Part shown: positions 8,437-17,399 of the stretch, piece after piece | How positions within the stretch are numbered: position 1 is the stretch's first letter | Layout: every line of letters starts with the position of its first letter | Notes under the pieces: generated by a model | Seen by the model: only the letters and a program-made list of their open reading frames with translations | Databases searched by the model: none | Told to the model about the DNA's origin: nothing | Made by a program: the position numbers and the translations under genes | DNA from: Pigmentiphaga aceris | GTDB lineage: Bacteria > Pseudomonadota > Gammaproteobacteria > Burkholderiales > Burkholderiaceae_B | Direction of reading: 5' to 3' | Assembly: GCF_008119665.1 (NCBI RefSeq) | Contig: NZ_CP043046.1 | Location: forward strand, 2,976,001-3,040,000 | DNA: 64,000 nt

Positions 8437-8940
8437 ATGACACGAAATCACAAAAAGCCGCTCTTATATCGCAAAGCGAATACGACGGCGCATATCGTCA
8501 ATTTTCATCATAAGGATTTCAACGACGAACGCCACACCAAAATCCGTGAAAAGCGGCTGGCGTTCGATCATGCTCGCGAGCATATGAATTCCAGCAACTC
8601 GGGCATTGGTCGGGATTACACCCCGTTATTCAAATTTTTGTTGGCGAAGGTCGGCGAGCCTTGGGCGGCAGTCTATGCTGAAGCTGTTTCCCGTCTGGAC
8701 AAACCAGAGCCTGTCTTCTGGATGGTTCAGCTGCGCCAGCGCGAACTTTCCTCAGTGGTCCGGATGGGTGAGAATTCGTACTACAGCGGCTTGTATGTTG
8801 ACGATGCGGGCCTGCTTCAAGTGGTGGACCCTTCTGCGAGCGAAGCCACCCAGGTGCCATCTTGTTCGTGCTGTACCCACACATTCAACGGCAAGCCATT
8901 TGCTAGAGCCGCGACGTCTTCGCTTGAAACTAAGGCTTGA
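8437..8940 (+). CDS. Conserved protein of unknown function with C-terminal CxCC motif
   Basis: A 167-residue protein. The core RDYTPLFKFLLAKVGEPW...AVSRLDKPEPVFWMV and GENSYYSGLYVDDAGLLQVVDP looks like a conserved globular domain that I have seen in scattered uncharacterised proteins. The C-terminus ends in SCSCCTHTFNGKPF, whose Cys/His cluster could bind metal. The N-terminus is rich in H, K, N and R. The ATG at 8437 lacks a clear ribosome binding site; an in-frame TTG at 8416 with AAAGGCGG upstream is an alternative. It is flanked by AT-richer DNA than the rest of the window and has no operon partner, so it may be acquired. No function is proposed. Confidence 0.6.
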   Translation: MTRNHKKPLLYRKANTTAHIVNFHHKDFNDERHTKIREKRLAFDHAREHMNSSNSGIGRDYTPLFKFLLAKVGEPWAAVYAEAVSRLDKPEPVFWMVQLRQRELSSVVRMGENSYYSGLYVDDAGLLQVVDPSASEATQVPSCSCCTHTFNGKPFARAATSSLETKA

Positions 8941-9239
8941 ATGCCAGTTCAACGACGTGCTGTAGGTGCATATGTTGAGTGCGATGGATATGTCTGAACA
9001 AGCATAATTAATGCGTCTCACTAAAAAACGTTGAGCGTCTTACCCTAGAAATATTCTTAAAAATCAAACCAGTAGCGTCATCGCAACGCAAATCTGTGCA
9101 TTTTCGTGTTGTTTTAAGGCAGGAATTCGATAATCTGAATGAAAGATGTGTTTAGCATAAAAAAACCGCATCCAAGACCGCTACTCGACCGTAATTGCCG
9201 ACAGTGAACGTCGCCCTATCACCCTCGGAGTACGATGCA

Positions 9240-9881
9240 ATGCCCGCTTTCTCGGCCAAGTCCGCCGCTGCAAGAACACTTGATGATTTATTGGCCGCCC
9301 GTGAAGTGCAACGTGCGCGTGGTTCCCTGCTGAAGACGTGGGGCACTTCGCTGGACGGGCTGACGCTTTCGCCGTCGCCGCAGCCCTTTTACACGCCGCG
9401 TTCATCTGCCGTTGGTGCTGAGTTGGCCAACTGTGTTGCGAGCCTGTCTTTACGACTGGCTCAAGCCGAGGCGGCGCGTGATTGTTTGCGGGTGGCCAGC
9501 CGGCCGCATGCGCCCGGCACGCAAGAGGGCATGTGGGAAGTTCTGTTGGCGGCCGATGGTGTGGTCGATCCGGCCAGCCGGTTCTGGTGGTCGCCGGAGT
9601 TTCGCAGCCTGCTTGGCTTCGACACGGCGGAAGAGTTTCCCAATGTATTGGGAAGCTGGGCTTCGCATGTGCATGCCGACGATATAGACGGCGCTCTGGA
9701 CGCGTTTGCTGCGCATCTGGACGACCGCAGCGGCGCAACGCCGTTCGATGTCTGCTACCGGATGCGATGCAAGGACGGCGAATATCGCTGGTTCCGCGCG
9801 CGCGGGCAGGCCAGGCGTGCCGCTGATGGCACACCCATGCATGCACTCGGGGTGTTGCTGGCAATCCCGGCAGCCCAATAG
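9240..9881 (+). CDS. Single PAS-domain protein without output domain
   Basis: About 213 residues. The second half is a PAS-fold-3 sensor domain: GMWEVLLAADGVVDPASRFWWSPEFRSLLGF, VHADDIDGALDAFAAHLDDR and the closing CKDGEYRWFRARGQARR. The first half is low in recognisable features. No kinase, cyclase, chemotaxis or DNA-binding module follows, so it could be a stand-alone signalling partner or a fragment of a longer sensor. The start is uncertain: ATG at 9240 is used, but GTG at 9204 or TTG at 9195 are in frame. It is not part of an obvious operon. Confidence 0.65.
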   Translation: MPAFSAKSAAARTLDDLLAAREVQRARGSLLKTWGTSLDGLTLSPSPQPFYTPRSSAVGAELANCVASLSLRLAQAEAARDCLRVASRPHAPGTQEGMWEVLLAADGVVDPASRFWWSPEFRSLLGFDTAEEFPNVLGSWASHVHADDIDGALDAFAAHLDDRSGATPFDVCYRMRCKDGEYRWFRARGQARRAADGTPMHALGVLLAIPAAQ

Positions 9882-10321
9882 GCGTCGTACAAACGCCAGG
9901 AAGCGCCGCAGGCGCAGCAATGCGCGTGCGTAAGCAGACGGCTGGTCCTGCGTCATGCGCGGGGCCGGGCAAAGCTATGGTGGCGTCGAGGGAAATAAAG
10001 CGCGTACAGACCACAGCAACTGGGGCCAGATGCCACCAGTTGCTGAAGCAGTGAGATCGTCAGGGGATGACGACCCGCCATCGCGTTCGGCGGGCGTGCC
10101 GCCAGACAGGGGGCGGACGCGGGAACGCGAGGTTTACAACATTGCGCAAGGTACCAAGACCTGCAGATATCTGCGCATGGATCAAACGGAATATCCGACG
10201 ATCCGAAAGCTGCCTACGCTTGGCTTGCTGATGATTGGTAAAACGCCAATCCAAATAACGACTGTCGGGATGACAATCGGTACGCCAACAAGCAAGCTGC
10301 CGACAAGCAAGCTGCCAACAA
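9882..10321. other. Gene-free segment between PAS gene and infA
   Basis: 440 bp with no open frame that resembles a protein. Its right end carries a short tandem repeat (10288-10316). A GC-rich hairpin-forming stretch lies near 10075-10110 (GGCGGGCGTGCCGCC). Confidence 0.5.
10288..10316. repeat. Two-copy tandem repeat downstream of infA
   Basis: ACAAGCAAGCTGCC occurs at 10288-10301 and again at 10303-10316 with a 15-bp period, just 3' of the infA stop codon. Only two copies, so it is likely a slippage product. Confidence 0.7.
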
Positions 10322-10579
10322 TCAACGATTGCGGTTAGCCGGCGGGGTGTGGGTGCGGCCTTCGATGTGGCGGAACTTGATGCGTCCCTTGCCCAGATCG
10401 TAAGGCGACAGTTCCAGCGAAACGCGGTCGCCCTGCAGGATGCGGATGTGATGCTTGCGCATACGGCCGGCGGTGTAGGCGATCAGTTGGTGGCCGTTTT
10501 CCAGGGTTACGCGGAAACGCGAGTCCGGAAGCACTTCCGCCACGACGCCACTCATTTCAATCAGTTCTTCTTTGGCCAT
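10322..10579 (-). CDS. infA: Translation initiation factor IF-1
   Basis: An 85-residue protein with an S1-like OB fold: [58 protein letters not shown] and KGRIKFRH are all IF-1 hallmarks. It binds the 30S A site during initiation. The C-terminal tail ([13 protein letters not shown]) is longer than in the classic 72-residue protein; such tails are seen in the second IF-1 copies of Burkholderiales. The gene stands alone here rather than in the ribosomal-protein cluster, which fits an accessory copy. The ATG at 10579 has AGGAG upstream. Confidence 0.95.
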   Translation of the reverse strand: MAKEELIEMSGVVAEVLPDSRFRVTLENGHQLIAYTAGRMRKHHIRILQGDRVSLELSPYDLGKGRIKFRHIEGRTHTPPANRNR

Positions 10580-11119
10580 GTGGTGCTCCTAAGGTTTACA
10601 ACAGGGTCTGCCGCACGATCCGTTCCGGAGCGCGCCACGGCAAAACCGCGGGTTCGAAAAAGGTTAAAACGCCAGACACGACCGGTCATCCGGAAGTGCC
10701 TGTCAAAGGCCGGACCACGACACCGGTAACGAGATTCGCGAGGGCACCACAACGTGATGCCGAAGGCGGGGATAGATCGTGGTCGTCAAGGCCGCCCTAC
10801 GGGCGCGACCCACGCGATTACGAGGCTTGGCTATTGGTTTCTCTGCTGAAAACCGGCTTCGCGGGGAAGGGCGAAGCGGAACGGGCATCAACAAGGTAGT
10901 TAGAGAAATAGCCAGCTGCCTGTATTAACCCGCTGTGAACCTACTAGGGTTCCAACAATGTTTACCAACAGCGCTTACCACCAATGAATGTAGCAAACGC
11001 GATTGAAGGATTATATCACTCCAGGTCGCGCAAGTACATTTTTCCTGCACGAAATCCGCTCAGTACGCAACACCTTATACAAACCTGAAAAATGCCTGCA
11101 ACGTGAAGCGATCCTCGCG
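10580..11119. other. Gene-free segment between infA and ada
   Basis: 540 bp holding the upstream region of infA and the 3' flank of ada. No open frame resembles a known protein and no small RNA could be identified. The first part is GC-rich, whereas 10900-11040 is distinctly AT-richer and probably contains promoter sequence. Confidence 0.5.
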
Positions 11120-12241
11120 TCAGTCCGTCGTTTCGCGCTCAAGCAGACTGCGTTTTCGCGCCACTCCCCAACGATAACCAGACAGATTTCCGTCACTGCG
11201 CACGACCCGATGGCATGGAATGGCGACCGCTATCGTATTTGCGCCGCAGGCTTGGGCAACCGCGCGGACGGATTTTGGCGAGCCGATGCGTACTGCAATA
11301 TCGGTGTAGCTGGCCGTGGTGCCCGCCGGAATTTCACGCAAGGCTTGCCAGACGCGCTCTTGAAATGCTGTGCCGCGAACGTCCAGCGGCAGATCCAGGC
11401 CCAAGGACGGCGCTTCGACAAAACCTACTACCCGGGCTACCAGCTGTTCGAAATCGGCGTCCGCACCAACCAATTCGGCCTGGGGGAAGCGGTCTTGCAG
11501 TTCACGGGCAAGCAGGTCCGGGTCATCGCCCAGCGAAATGGCGCAGACGCCGCGCGCACTTTGGGCCACCAAGATGGCTCCCAGCGAACACTCGCCGATC
11601 GCAAAGAAGATGCGTGTGTTGGTGCCGCCAGCACGGTAGTCAGTGGGGCGCATGCCCAGCACGCGATCTGCGGCTTCGTAGAAGCGGCTGTTGGAGTTGA
11701 ACCCGGATTCATAGATGGCGTCGGTCACCGAGCCACCCGCAGCCAGTTGCGCCCGCATGCGTCCGGCGCGGTGGGCTGCGGCATAGGCCTTCGGCGTCAA
11801 GCCCGTGACAGCCTTGAATACACGATGGAAGTGGTAGGTGCTCAGTCCGGCATCGGCGGCCAGGCGGTCCAGTGCGGGTTCAGTCTCGGCCGTTTCAATC
11901 TGCCGGCATGCGGCGGCGACAAGCGCGGCGTGCTGGGCAGCAACGGCGCTGCGGTCTGCCGCATGGCGACGGCTGGGCCGATAACCTGCTGCTTCGGCGG
12001 CCTTGGCGTTATCAAAGAATTCCACGTTTTCAAGCCGGGGCAGGCGGGAAGGGCTGCTCGGGCTGCAATACACGCCGGTAGTCTTCACGGCATAGACGAA
12101 GCTGCCGTCGGCGCTGGCGTCGCGGGCTTGCACTGCCGCCCAACGAGCAGCGCGCTGAATACTGGCGTGGGCTGCCTGGATGGTGTCGGTGTCGGTGTCG
12201 GAATCGATGTCGGTATCAAGTGTGACTGCTGGCATGTCCAT
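11120..12241 (-). CDS. ada: Ada-type O6-methylguanine-DNA methyltransferase/AraC activator with degraded zinc site
   Basis: A 373-residue protein with the Ada order: N-terminal methylphosphotriester domain (about 30-100), AraC helix-turn-helix (about 105-195) and C-terminal O6-alkylguanine methyltransferase domain (about 205-373) with the active-site PCHRVV at Cys343. In the N-terminal domain the methyl-acceptor cysteine is kept (Cys59, in TTGVYCSPSSPSR), but the other three zinc ligands of Ada are replaced: Ser63, Ser90 and His93 (YRPSRRH instead of the usual RPCKRC). The direct base-repair half should work, but phosphotriester sensing and methylation-triggered activation are doubtful. The N-terminus has a DT repeat from a (GACACC)n-like tract. 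alkB follows upstream on the same strand. Confidence 0.9.
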   Translation of the reverse strand: MDMPAVTLDTDIDSDTDTDTIQAAHASIQRAARWAAVQARDASADGSFVYAVKTTGVYCSPSSPSRLPRLENVEFFDNAKAAEAAGYRPSRRHAADRSAVAAQHAALVAAACRQIETAETEPALDRLAADAGLSTYHFHRVFKAVTGLTPKAYAAAHRAGRMRAQLAAGGSVTDAIYESGFNSNSRFYEAADRVLGMRPTDYRAGGTNTRIFFAIGECSLGAILVAQSARGVCAISLGDDPDLLARELQDRFPQAELVGADADFEQLVARVVGFVEAPSLGLDLPLDVRGTAFQERVWQALREIPAGTTASYTDIAVRIGSPKSVRAVAQACGANTIAVAIPCHRVVRSDGNLSGYRWGVARKRSLLERETTD

Positions 12242-12365
12242 GATTTTTGTCCCTTTGTGTTGATGATGGGACTGTATGGCTCAGGCTTCAAGCGCACACT
12301 CCGGGTCTTGCGGTCAAATTCCAGGTCGGGTTTCTGGGCGCATCAGCCCAATGCCCGCACAAGCC

Positions 12366-13019
12366 TCAACCCGCTTTTCGAAACGTGATGTTGATGCGTT
12401 TCTCGCCCAGCACCGGGTGACTGGCTGGTTTCAAGGGCAGCACGCCGTGAAAACGTAGCCGATCCACGCCACCCCAGACCACGACATCGCCGTGTTGTAG
12501 CGGCACGCGTTGCGCCTTGTCGCTGCGGGCATGGCCGCCGAACTGGAAGATGGCGGGTATTCCAAGTGACACCGAGACAATCGGCCATGCAAAGTCTTGT
12601 TCGTTGCGATCCTGATGCAAGGACATGCGCGTACCTGGCAGATAACGATTGATCAGACAGGCATCGGGTACGAAATCTGGGAAGCCGGCGCGGTCGGCGG
12701 CATCGTGAGCCAATTGCAGGAATACGTCGGGCATGGGCGGCCAGTCGCGTCCGGTTTCAGGGTCATGGCGGCCATAACGATAGCCTCGGCGATCTGAAAT
12801 CCACCCCAAGTCGCCACAATTGCTGAGTGCGACCGACATGGTGAAGCCCCCAGGCGTGACCATGTGCCGAAAAGCTGCCTGCGCCACGATGTCGTCCAGG
12901 GCGGGCAGCATCGCGGCCACGTGGGGCAAGGCAAAGCCGCGCAAAACCCAGGCTTGTTCGCCCAGGCGCTCGTCGGCCTGCGCAACAGGGGCAAGATCGC
13001 CAAAAAGGTCAAAAGTCAT
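12366..13019 (-). CDS. alkB: DNA oxidative demethylase AlkB
   Basis: A 217-residue Fe(II)/2-oxoglutarate dioxygenase that removes methyl groups from 1-methyladenine and 3-methylcytosine. The NRYLPGTRMSLHQDRNE segment gives iron ligands His135 and Asp137; His191 (RFHGV) is the third, and the 2-oxoglutarate arginines are in RINITFR. The length and motifs match E. coli AlkB. The ATG at 13019 begins MTFDLFG; longer in-frame starts have no support. It is on the same strand as ada, 124 bp upstream of it, consistent with joint use in the adaptive response, though cotranscription is not proven. Confidence 0.93.
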   Translation of the reverse strand: MTFDLFGDLAPVAQADERLGEQAWVLRGFALPHVAAMLPALDDIVAQAAFRHMVTPGGFTMSVALSNCGDLGWISDRRGYRYGRHDPETGRDWPPMPDVFLQLAHDAADRAGFPDFVPDACLINRYLPGTRMSLHQDRNEQDFAWPIVSVSLGIPAIFQFGGHARSDKAQRVPLQHGDVVVWGGVDRLRFHGVLPLKPASHPVLGEKRINITFRKAG

Positions 13020-13196
13020 GGATGAAACCTTAGCAGGGCTGAAGTTATAGCCTGTGCAGGCAACGGTTATGCGGTAACGCTTATACGGCAATGAGCATGC
13101 GGGAGCGAACATCCTGCCATGACGCCAGCGTTGCTTTGACACTGCGTGACCGGCAGCAAGTCTTGAATCCAACCCCTGACCTAATCACTACGGAAA

Positions 13197-13937
13197 TCAC
13201 GTGGCATCGTGAAAAATGATGCCCAGCGTATGCCGCTGGCCGCTGCGTAATGCGCTGACTCCGTGACGCAATGTCACCCGGTAGCTGCCTCGCGTGCCAT
13301 TCACCGGTCGATTATTCACGGCAAACGCCACCGCATCGCCCTGACGCAAGGGTACGACCATGACACGCGACTGTGCCCTGGGGCGCTGTTCGGTCAATAC
13401 GAACTCACCGCCGGTAAAGTCCTCATCCGGTTCCGATAACAGCACTGCTACCTGAATCGGAAACACGTTTTCTCCGTACAGATCCTGGTGCAGACAGTTG
13501 TAGTCACCTTTGCGATATCGCAAGATCAAAGGCGTTGGCCGTTGCTGCCCCGCATCATGGCAGCGCCGGATGAAATCAGCATGCTGAGCCGGACACCGCA
13601 CATCAAGCCGCATCGCGTCGTTCCAGTGATTGGCAATCCCAACGAGTCTGGCGTAGAGCTCGTGGCGCAAATCTGCGATAAGCGACGGCAGGGGATACGA
13701 AAAATACTTGTATTCACCTTGGCCAAAACCGTAGCGACCCATATCGATGCGGCTGCGGTAAATCGCTTCATCGTCGTAAGCGGCAGCGATGGTCTGGCAG
13801 GTTTCGCGGTCAAGCAAACTGGGCAGAATCGCGTGGCCCTGGGTGTGCAACGCGTCTTCCATGCCAGCCCAATCCTGACTTTCGACGCGCGTTTTTGCAA
13901 ACCTTGCGGTTTCAATAGGGGAGTGCGGAGCGTTCAT
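13197..13937 (-). CDS. 2OG-Fe(II) oxygenase family protein
   Basis: A 246-residue double-stranded beta-helix dioxygenase. Iron ligands are visible as His150-x-Asp152 (NCLHQDLYGE) and His225 (TLRHGVS), with Arg235 (GQRHTLGI) for 2-oxoglutarate. Proteins of this type often lie beside ada/alkB in proteobacteria and are thought to act in alkylation repair, but the substrate is not established. The ATG at 13937 has AGGAAG upstream. It lies 177 bp upstream of the alkB start on the same strand. Confidence 0.85.
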   Translation of the reverse strand: MNAPHSPIETARFAKTRVESQDWAGMEDALHTQGHAILPSLLDRETCQTIAAAYDDEAIYRSRIDMGRYGFGQGEYKYFSYPLPSLIADLRHELYARLVGIANHWNDAMRLDVRCPAQHADFIRRCHDAGQQRPTPLILRYRKGDYNCLHQDLYGENVFPIQVAVLLSEPDEDFTGGEFVLTEQRPRAQSRVMVVPLRQGDAVAFAVNNRPVNGTRGSYRVTLRHGVSALRSGQRHTLGIIFHDAT

Positions 13938-14063
13938 CAAGCTTCCTGGCAAAGTTGCGCAACATGCCAGTCTAGGTAAGCGGGGGTGCGATACACACTC
14001 CGAGTCTTGCGGCCGAATTCCCGCCAGACCCGGATGCCTGGCACCGCCCCCGCATACCCTGCA

Positions 14064-16322
14064 TTACGCCGCCACTGATACCGGCGGGTCCATCAGCTTT
14101 TCCAGCGTAATGGGCAACTGACGCACGCGTTTACCCGTCGCGTGATAAACCGCATTGGCCACTGCGGCAGCCAGCCCCGTCGTGCCAATTTCTCCGATAC
14201 CGCGTGCACCAAATTCGTTCAAGCCATAGTCCGGGTAGTCGAGCAGGATCACGTCGATCTCGGGCTGGTCAGCATGCACGGGAACGACATATTCGGCATA
14301 GTTGTTATTGACCGGCAGGCCAGTTCGTTCGTCGTATTCCGTTGCCTCGAACAAGGCCATGCCAATTGCCATGACCACTGCACCTTCCACCTGGTTGGCG
14401 GCGGTTTTGCTGTTGATGATGCGGCCAACGTCGATGGCGCTGACCACGCGGCTGACGCGCAGGCGCGAAATGCCAGCGTCCCAGCGTACTTCCACAAAGT
14501 GGGCACCAAAGGATCGGAAAGACAGCTTGTCATTGGTGTTGGCGTCGGTATGCGCCTCGGCTTCGGCGGCGGCCACTTTCTGCGACTTCAGCACCTCGCC
14601 AAAATCCACGCTTTGCTTGCCATCGGTCAGTTTCCCGCCTTCAAGCTTCAAGGTATCTGGCTTGGCTTTGGCAAACGGGCTATCTGCGCCTGCCGCAATC
14701 ACCTTCAACTGGTCGATGGCGTCGCGAGTCGCCTTGGCCACCGCCGGCAACACGCTGGCCGTGGCCCACGATCCGCCAGACACCGGGCCTGCTGGGAAGC
14801 TGGCGTCGCCTAATCTGACCTTGATGCGCTCAAGCGGAACGCCCGTGACCGCGCTGACCGCTTGCGCCACGATGGTGTAGGTGCCTGTACCGATGTCCTG
14901 CACGCCGCACGTGACCTCGATCGTGCCGTCGGCGCGCAAGCCTACGCGTGCGTCGGCAGGCGTGCGGAAGGCCTCCCAGTTGCAGGCTGCCATGCCGTAG
15001 CCGATGACTTCCGAGCCCTCGCGCATGGATCCGACTTCGGGCAGGCGTTTGTCCCAGCCGAACTTGGCGGCCCCACGATCGTAGGCTTCCAGCAGATGAT
15101 TGCTGGACCACGGCAGCTTCTGGCTTTCATCCATTTCCGCGAAGTTGCGTTTACGGAACTCAAGCGGGTCCAGGTTTGCTGCCAGTGCCATTTCATCGAT
15201 GGCGGATTCCAGCGCAAACAGTCCGGGCGCAGCACCCGGTGCGCGCATGGAAGTCGGTGTGCCGTGATTCACCTCAGTAGTGCTGTGGCTGACCAGCACG
15301 TTCGGGCAAACGTACAGTCCTTGCGTAACGCCGCCGCAAGTCTCGGTGTACTGATCGATGAAGGACGTGGTGTTGATCGATTCATGCCGCACCGAACTCA
15401 GCTTGCCGCCTGCATCGGTAGCCAGGCGCATGTGCTGCCGGGTTTCGGGCCGGTGGCCAGTGGTGGTGAACATCTGCATGCGCGGTATGACCAACTGCAC
15501 CGGACGGCCGACTTCACGTGCGGCGGCACTGGCTGCAATGGCGTGCGGCCACGCCCACAGCTTGCTGCCGAAACCCGAGCCGATGAAGGGTGCTTCCACA
15601 TTGACCCGGTCAGGGGTCACGCCAAACACCCGTGCCAAGGTCGCGCGGTGCACCACCACACCTTGCGTCGATTCGTAGACGTGCAGCTTGCCATCTTTCC
15701 AACTGGCAACAGTGGCATGCATTTCCATCGGGTTGTGGGTCTCGACCGGCGTGCCGTAGGTGGCATCTACCTTCAGTGCGGCTTGGTCGAAGGCTTCCGC
15801 GGCGTTGCCGCGCTCGTGACCCGATCCGGCTTTTTTCACGCCGTGGGCTTTTACGGCTTGATCAAGGTTGGCGATGACCGTACCAGCTTCGTAGCTGACC
15901 TTGACAGCGTAGGCGGCTGCGCGTGCCTGCTCGAAGGTCTCGGCCACCACCAACGCGACAAACTGGCCCGCGTGGCTGACCTTGTCATCCTCGAAAGGCA
16001 GGCGATGTTCGTCGACCACGGCAGCGTCCAGCTTGCTGGTGGGCGAATCTTTGGTCTTGGGAACCCGGTAGAGGTTCGAGAAATGGCCGCGATGAAAGAT
16101 ATCGATCACGCCCGGCAGTTTGCGCGCGGCATCTGTGTCGATCTTGCTGATGCGGCCGCTGGCAACCGTGCTGAAAACGCCATAGGCGTAGGCCATGCCT
16201 TCAAGATGATGGTCAGCGGCGTACTTGGCCGCGCCCGTGACCTTCAGGCGGCCGTCTACACGACGCGTGGCGGCGCCGATTGCCGAGCGGTCTGCGTTTG
16301 CTTGGGAAGTGTTGTCTGACAT
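14064..16322 (-). CDS. paoC: Aldehyde oxidoreductase, molybdenum-binding subunit (PaoC-like)
   Basis: A 752-residue xanthine-oxidase-family catalytic subunit. It begins with ATRRVDGRLKVTGAAKYAADH, the usual start of the aldehyde oxidase a/b hammerhead. Molybdopterin-contacting segments such as GSGFGSKLW and TSMRAPG are present, and the catalytic glutamate is Glu711 in the GEIGTTG motif. It matches PaoC (YagR), the subunit that oxidises aromatic aldehydes in the periplasm using molybdopterin cytosine dinucleotide. It is the last gene of a three-gene operon, 15 bp after paoB. A PaoD/XdhC-like maturation chaperone gene, usually next to it, is absent here. Confidence 0.9.
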   Translation of the reverse strand: MSDNTSQANADRSAIGAATRRVDGRLKVTGAAKYAADHHLEGMAYAYGVFSTVASGRISKIDTDAARKLPGVIDIFHRGHFSNLYRVPKTKDSPTSKLDAAVVDEHRLPFEDDKVSHAGQFVALVVAETFEQARAAAYAVKVSYEAGTVIANLDQAVKAHGVKKAGSGHERGNAAEAFDQAALKVDATYGTPVETHNPMEMHATVASWKDGKLHVYESTQGVVVHRATLARVFGVTPDRVNVEAPFIGSGFGSKLWAWPHAIAASAAAREVGRPVQLVIPRMQMFTTTGHRPETRQHMRLATDAGGKLSSVRHESINTTSFIDQYTETCGGVTQGLYVCPNVLVSHSTTEVNHGTPTSMRAPGAAPGLFALESAIDEMALAANLDPLEFRKRNFAEMDESQKLPWSSNHLLEAYDRGAAKFGWDKRLPEVGSMREGSEVIGYGMAACNWEAFRTPADARVGLRADGTIEVTCGVQDIGTGTYTIVAQAVSAVTGVPLERIKVRLGDASFPAGPVSGGSWATASVLPAVAKATRDAIDQLKVIAAGADSPFAKAKPDTLKLEGGKLTDGKQSVDFGEVLKSQKVAAAEAEAHTDANTNDKLSFRSFGAHFVEVRWDAGISRLRVSRVVSAIDVGRIINSKTAANQVEGAVVMAIGMALFEATEYDERTGLPVNNNYAEYVVPVHADQPEIDVILLDYPDYGLNEFGARGIGEIGTTGLAAAVANAVYHATGKRVRQLPITLEKLMDPPVSVAA

Positions 16323-16337
16323 TGTGTTCTCCAGGGT

Positions 16338-17399
16338 TCAGGCGACCAATGTCGACAGGTTGCGCACGATGGCCTGCTGGCCCAGCGGAATCTTGTAGGC
16401 GTTGTGCTTTTGCGGAACGGCCGCGCGGAAAGCGATGGCTGCTGCCTGCTCGATGTGTTCTTGGGTGGCCGTCTGGCCGAGCAACGCGGCTTCTGCTTCC
16501 GTGGCACGCCAGGGTTTGGTACCCACGCCACCAAGCGCGATCCGAATCTCGCGGATCACCTGACCTTCACGCACCACGATGATCGCGCTCGATGCCAGCG
16601 CAAACTGGTATGAGGCGCGATCACGCAGCTTCAGGTAGGCAGACTTGCTGCCCGCCAGCGGGGCGGCGAGCGTGACATGGGTGATCAGTTCATCGGCAGC
16701 CAGCGCGTGTTCCTTCCACGGCGTCTGGCCGGGCAGCAGGTGGAAATCGAGAAAATCGATGTCACGCGTGCCGCGCGGGCCTTGCACCTGAATCGTGGCT
16801 CCGATGGCGGCCATGGCCACACACATATCCGAGGGATGCGAGGCAATACAGGCGTCACTGGTGCCCAGTACCGCGTGCACCGCGCGGTTATGGCCGTCGA
16901 TCGCTGCACAGCCCGAGCCAGGTTCGCGCTTGTTGCAGGCCGACACGCCATCGCGGAAATAATTGCAGCGTACGCGCTGCATGATGTTGCCAGCCGTGGT
17001 GGCCTTGTTGCGCAGCTGCGTGCTGGCACCTGCCAACAGCGCCTGCGACAACACCGGGTAACGCGACACCACGTTCCGGTCATGGGCAACGGCAGTATTG
17101 CTGGCCAATGCACCGATTCGCATCCGTCCATCGGCGAGCACTTCAATGCCATCCAGCCCTTTGATGCGCATGATGTCCACCAGCGCGGGTGGCTGCATCA
17201 CATCGATCTTCAGCAGATCCAGCAGGGTAGTTCCACCGGCGAGAAAGGCTGCGTGCGCTTGCGTGGCTTTCAGACTGGCATCTTGCGGACCATCGGATGT
17301 TGCGGCCTGTTTGGTGTTGTCGGCCTGCAGTACAGCACGGGCGTGCGTGGCGACAGCCTGGTCGATGCTGTCTGCGCGGGAGTAGGTGAAGTTACGCAT
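16338..17399 (-). CDS. paoB: Aldehyde oxidoreductase, FAD-binding subunit (PaoB-like)
   Basis: A 353-residue FAD subunit of the xanthine-dehydrogenase family. The FAD site shows in HAAFLAGGTTLLDLLK and TTAGNIMQRVRC. The cysteines in the stretch CNYF...SACNKREPGSGC...SDACI match the extra [4Fe-4S] cluster that distinguishes PaoB from ordinary xanthine dehydrogenase FAD subunits. Electrons pass from the molybdenum site through the iron-sulphur centres to FAD. The start codon overlaps the paoA stop by one base (TGATG), showing translational coupling. Confidence 0.9.
   Translation of the reverse strand: MRNFTYSRADSIDQAVATHARAVLQADNTKQAATSDGPQDASLKATQAHAAFLAGGTTLLDLLKIDVMQPPALVDIMRIKGLDGIEVLADGRMRIGALASNTAVAHDRNVVSRYPVLSQALLAGASTQLRNKATTAGNIMQRVRCNYFRDGVSACNKREPGSGCAAIDGHNRAVHAVLGTSDACIASHPSDMCVAMAAIGATIQVQGPRGTRDIDFLDFHLLPGQTPWKEHALAADELITHVTLAAPLAGSKSAYLKLRDRASYQFALASSAIIVVREGQVIREIRIALGGVGTKPWRATEAEAALLGQTATQEHIEQAAAIAFRAAVPQKHNAYKIPLGQQAIVRNLSTLVA

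Noticed and set aside
10288..10316. Short repeats near infA as a possible CRISPR
   Set aside because: Only two contiguous copies with no spacers; simple tandem duplication.
12366..13172. Longer version of AlkB starting at 13172
   Set aside because: The 51 extra residues have no family support; MTFDLFG at 13019 is the normal N-terminus.
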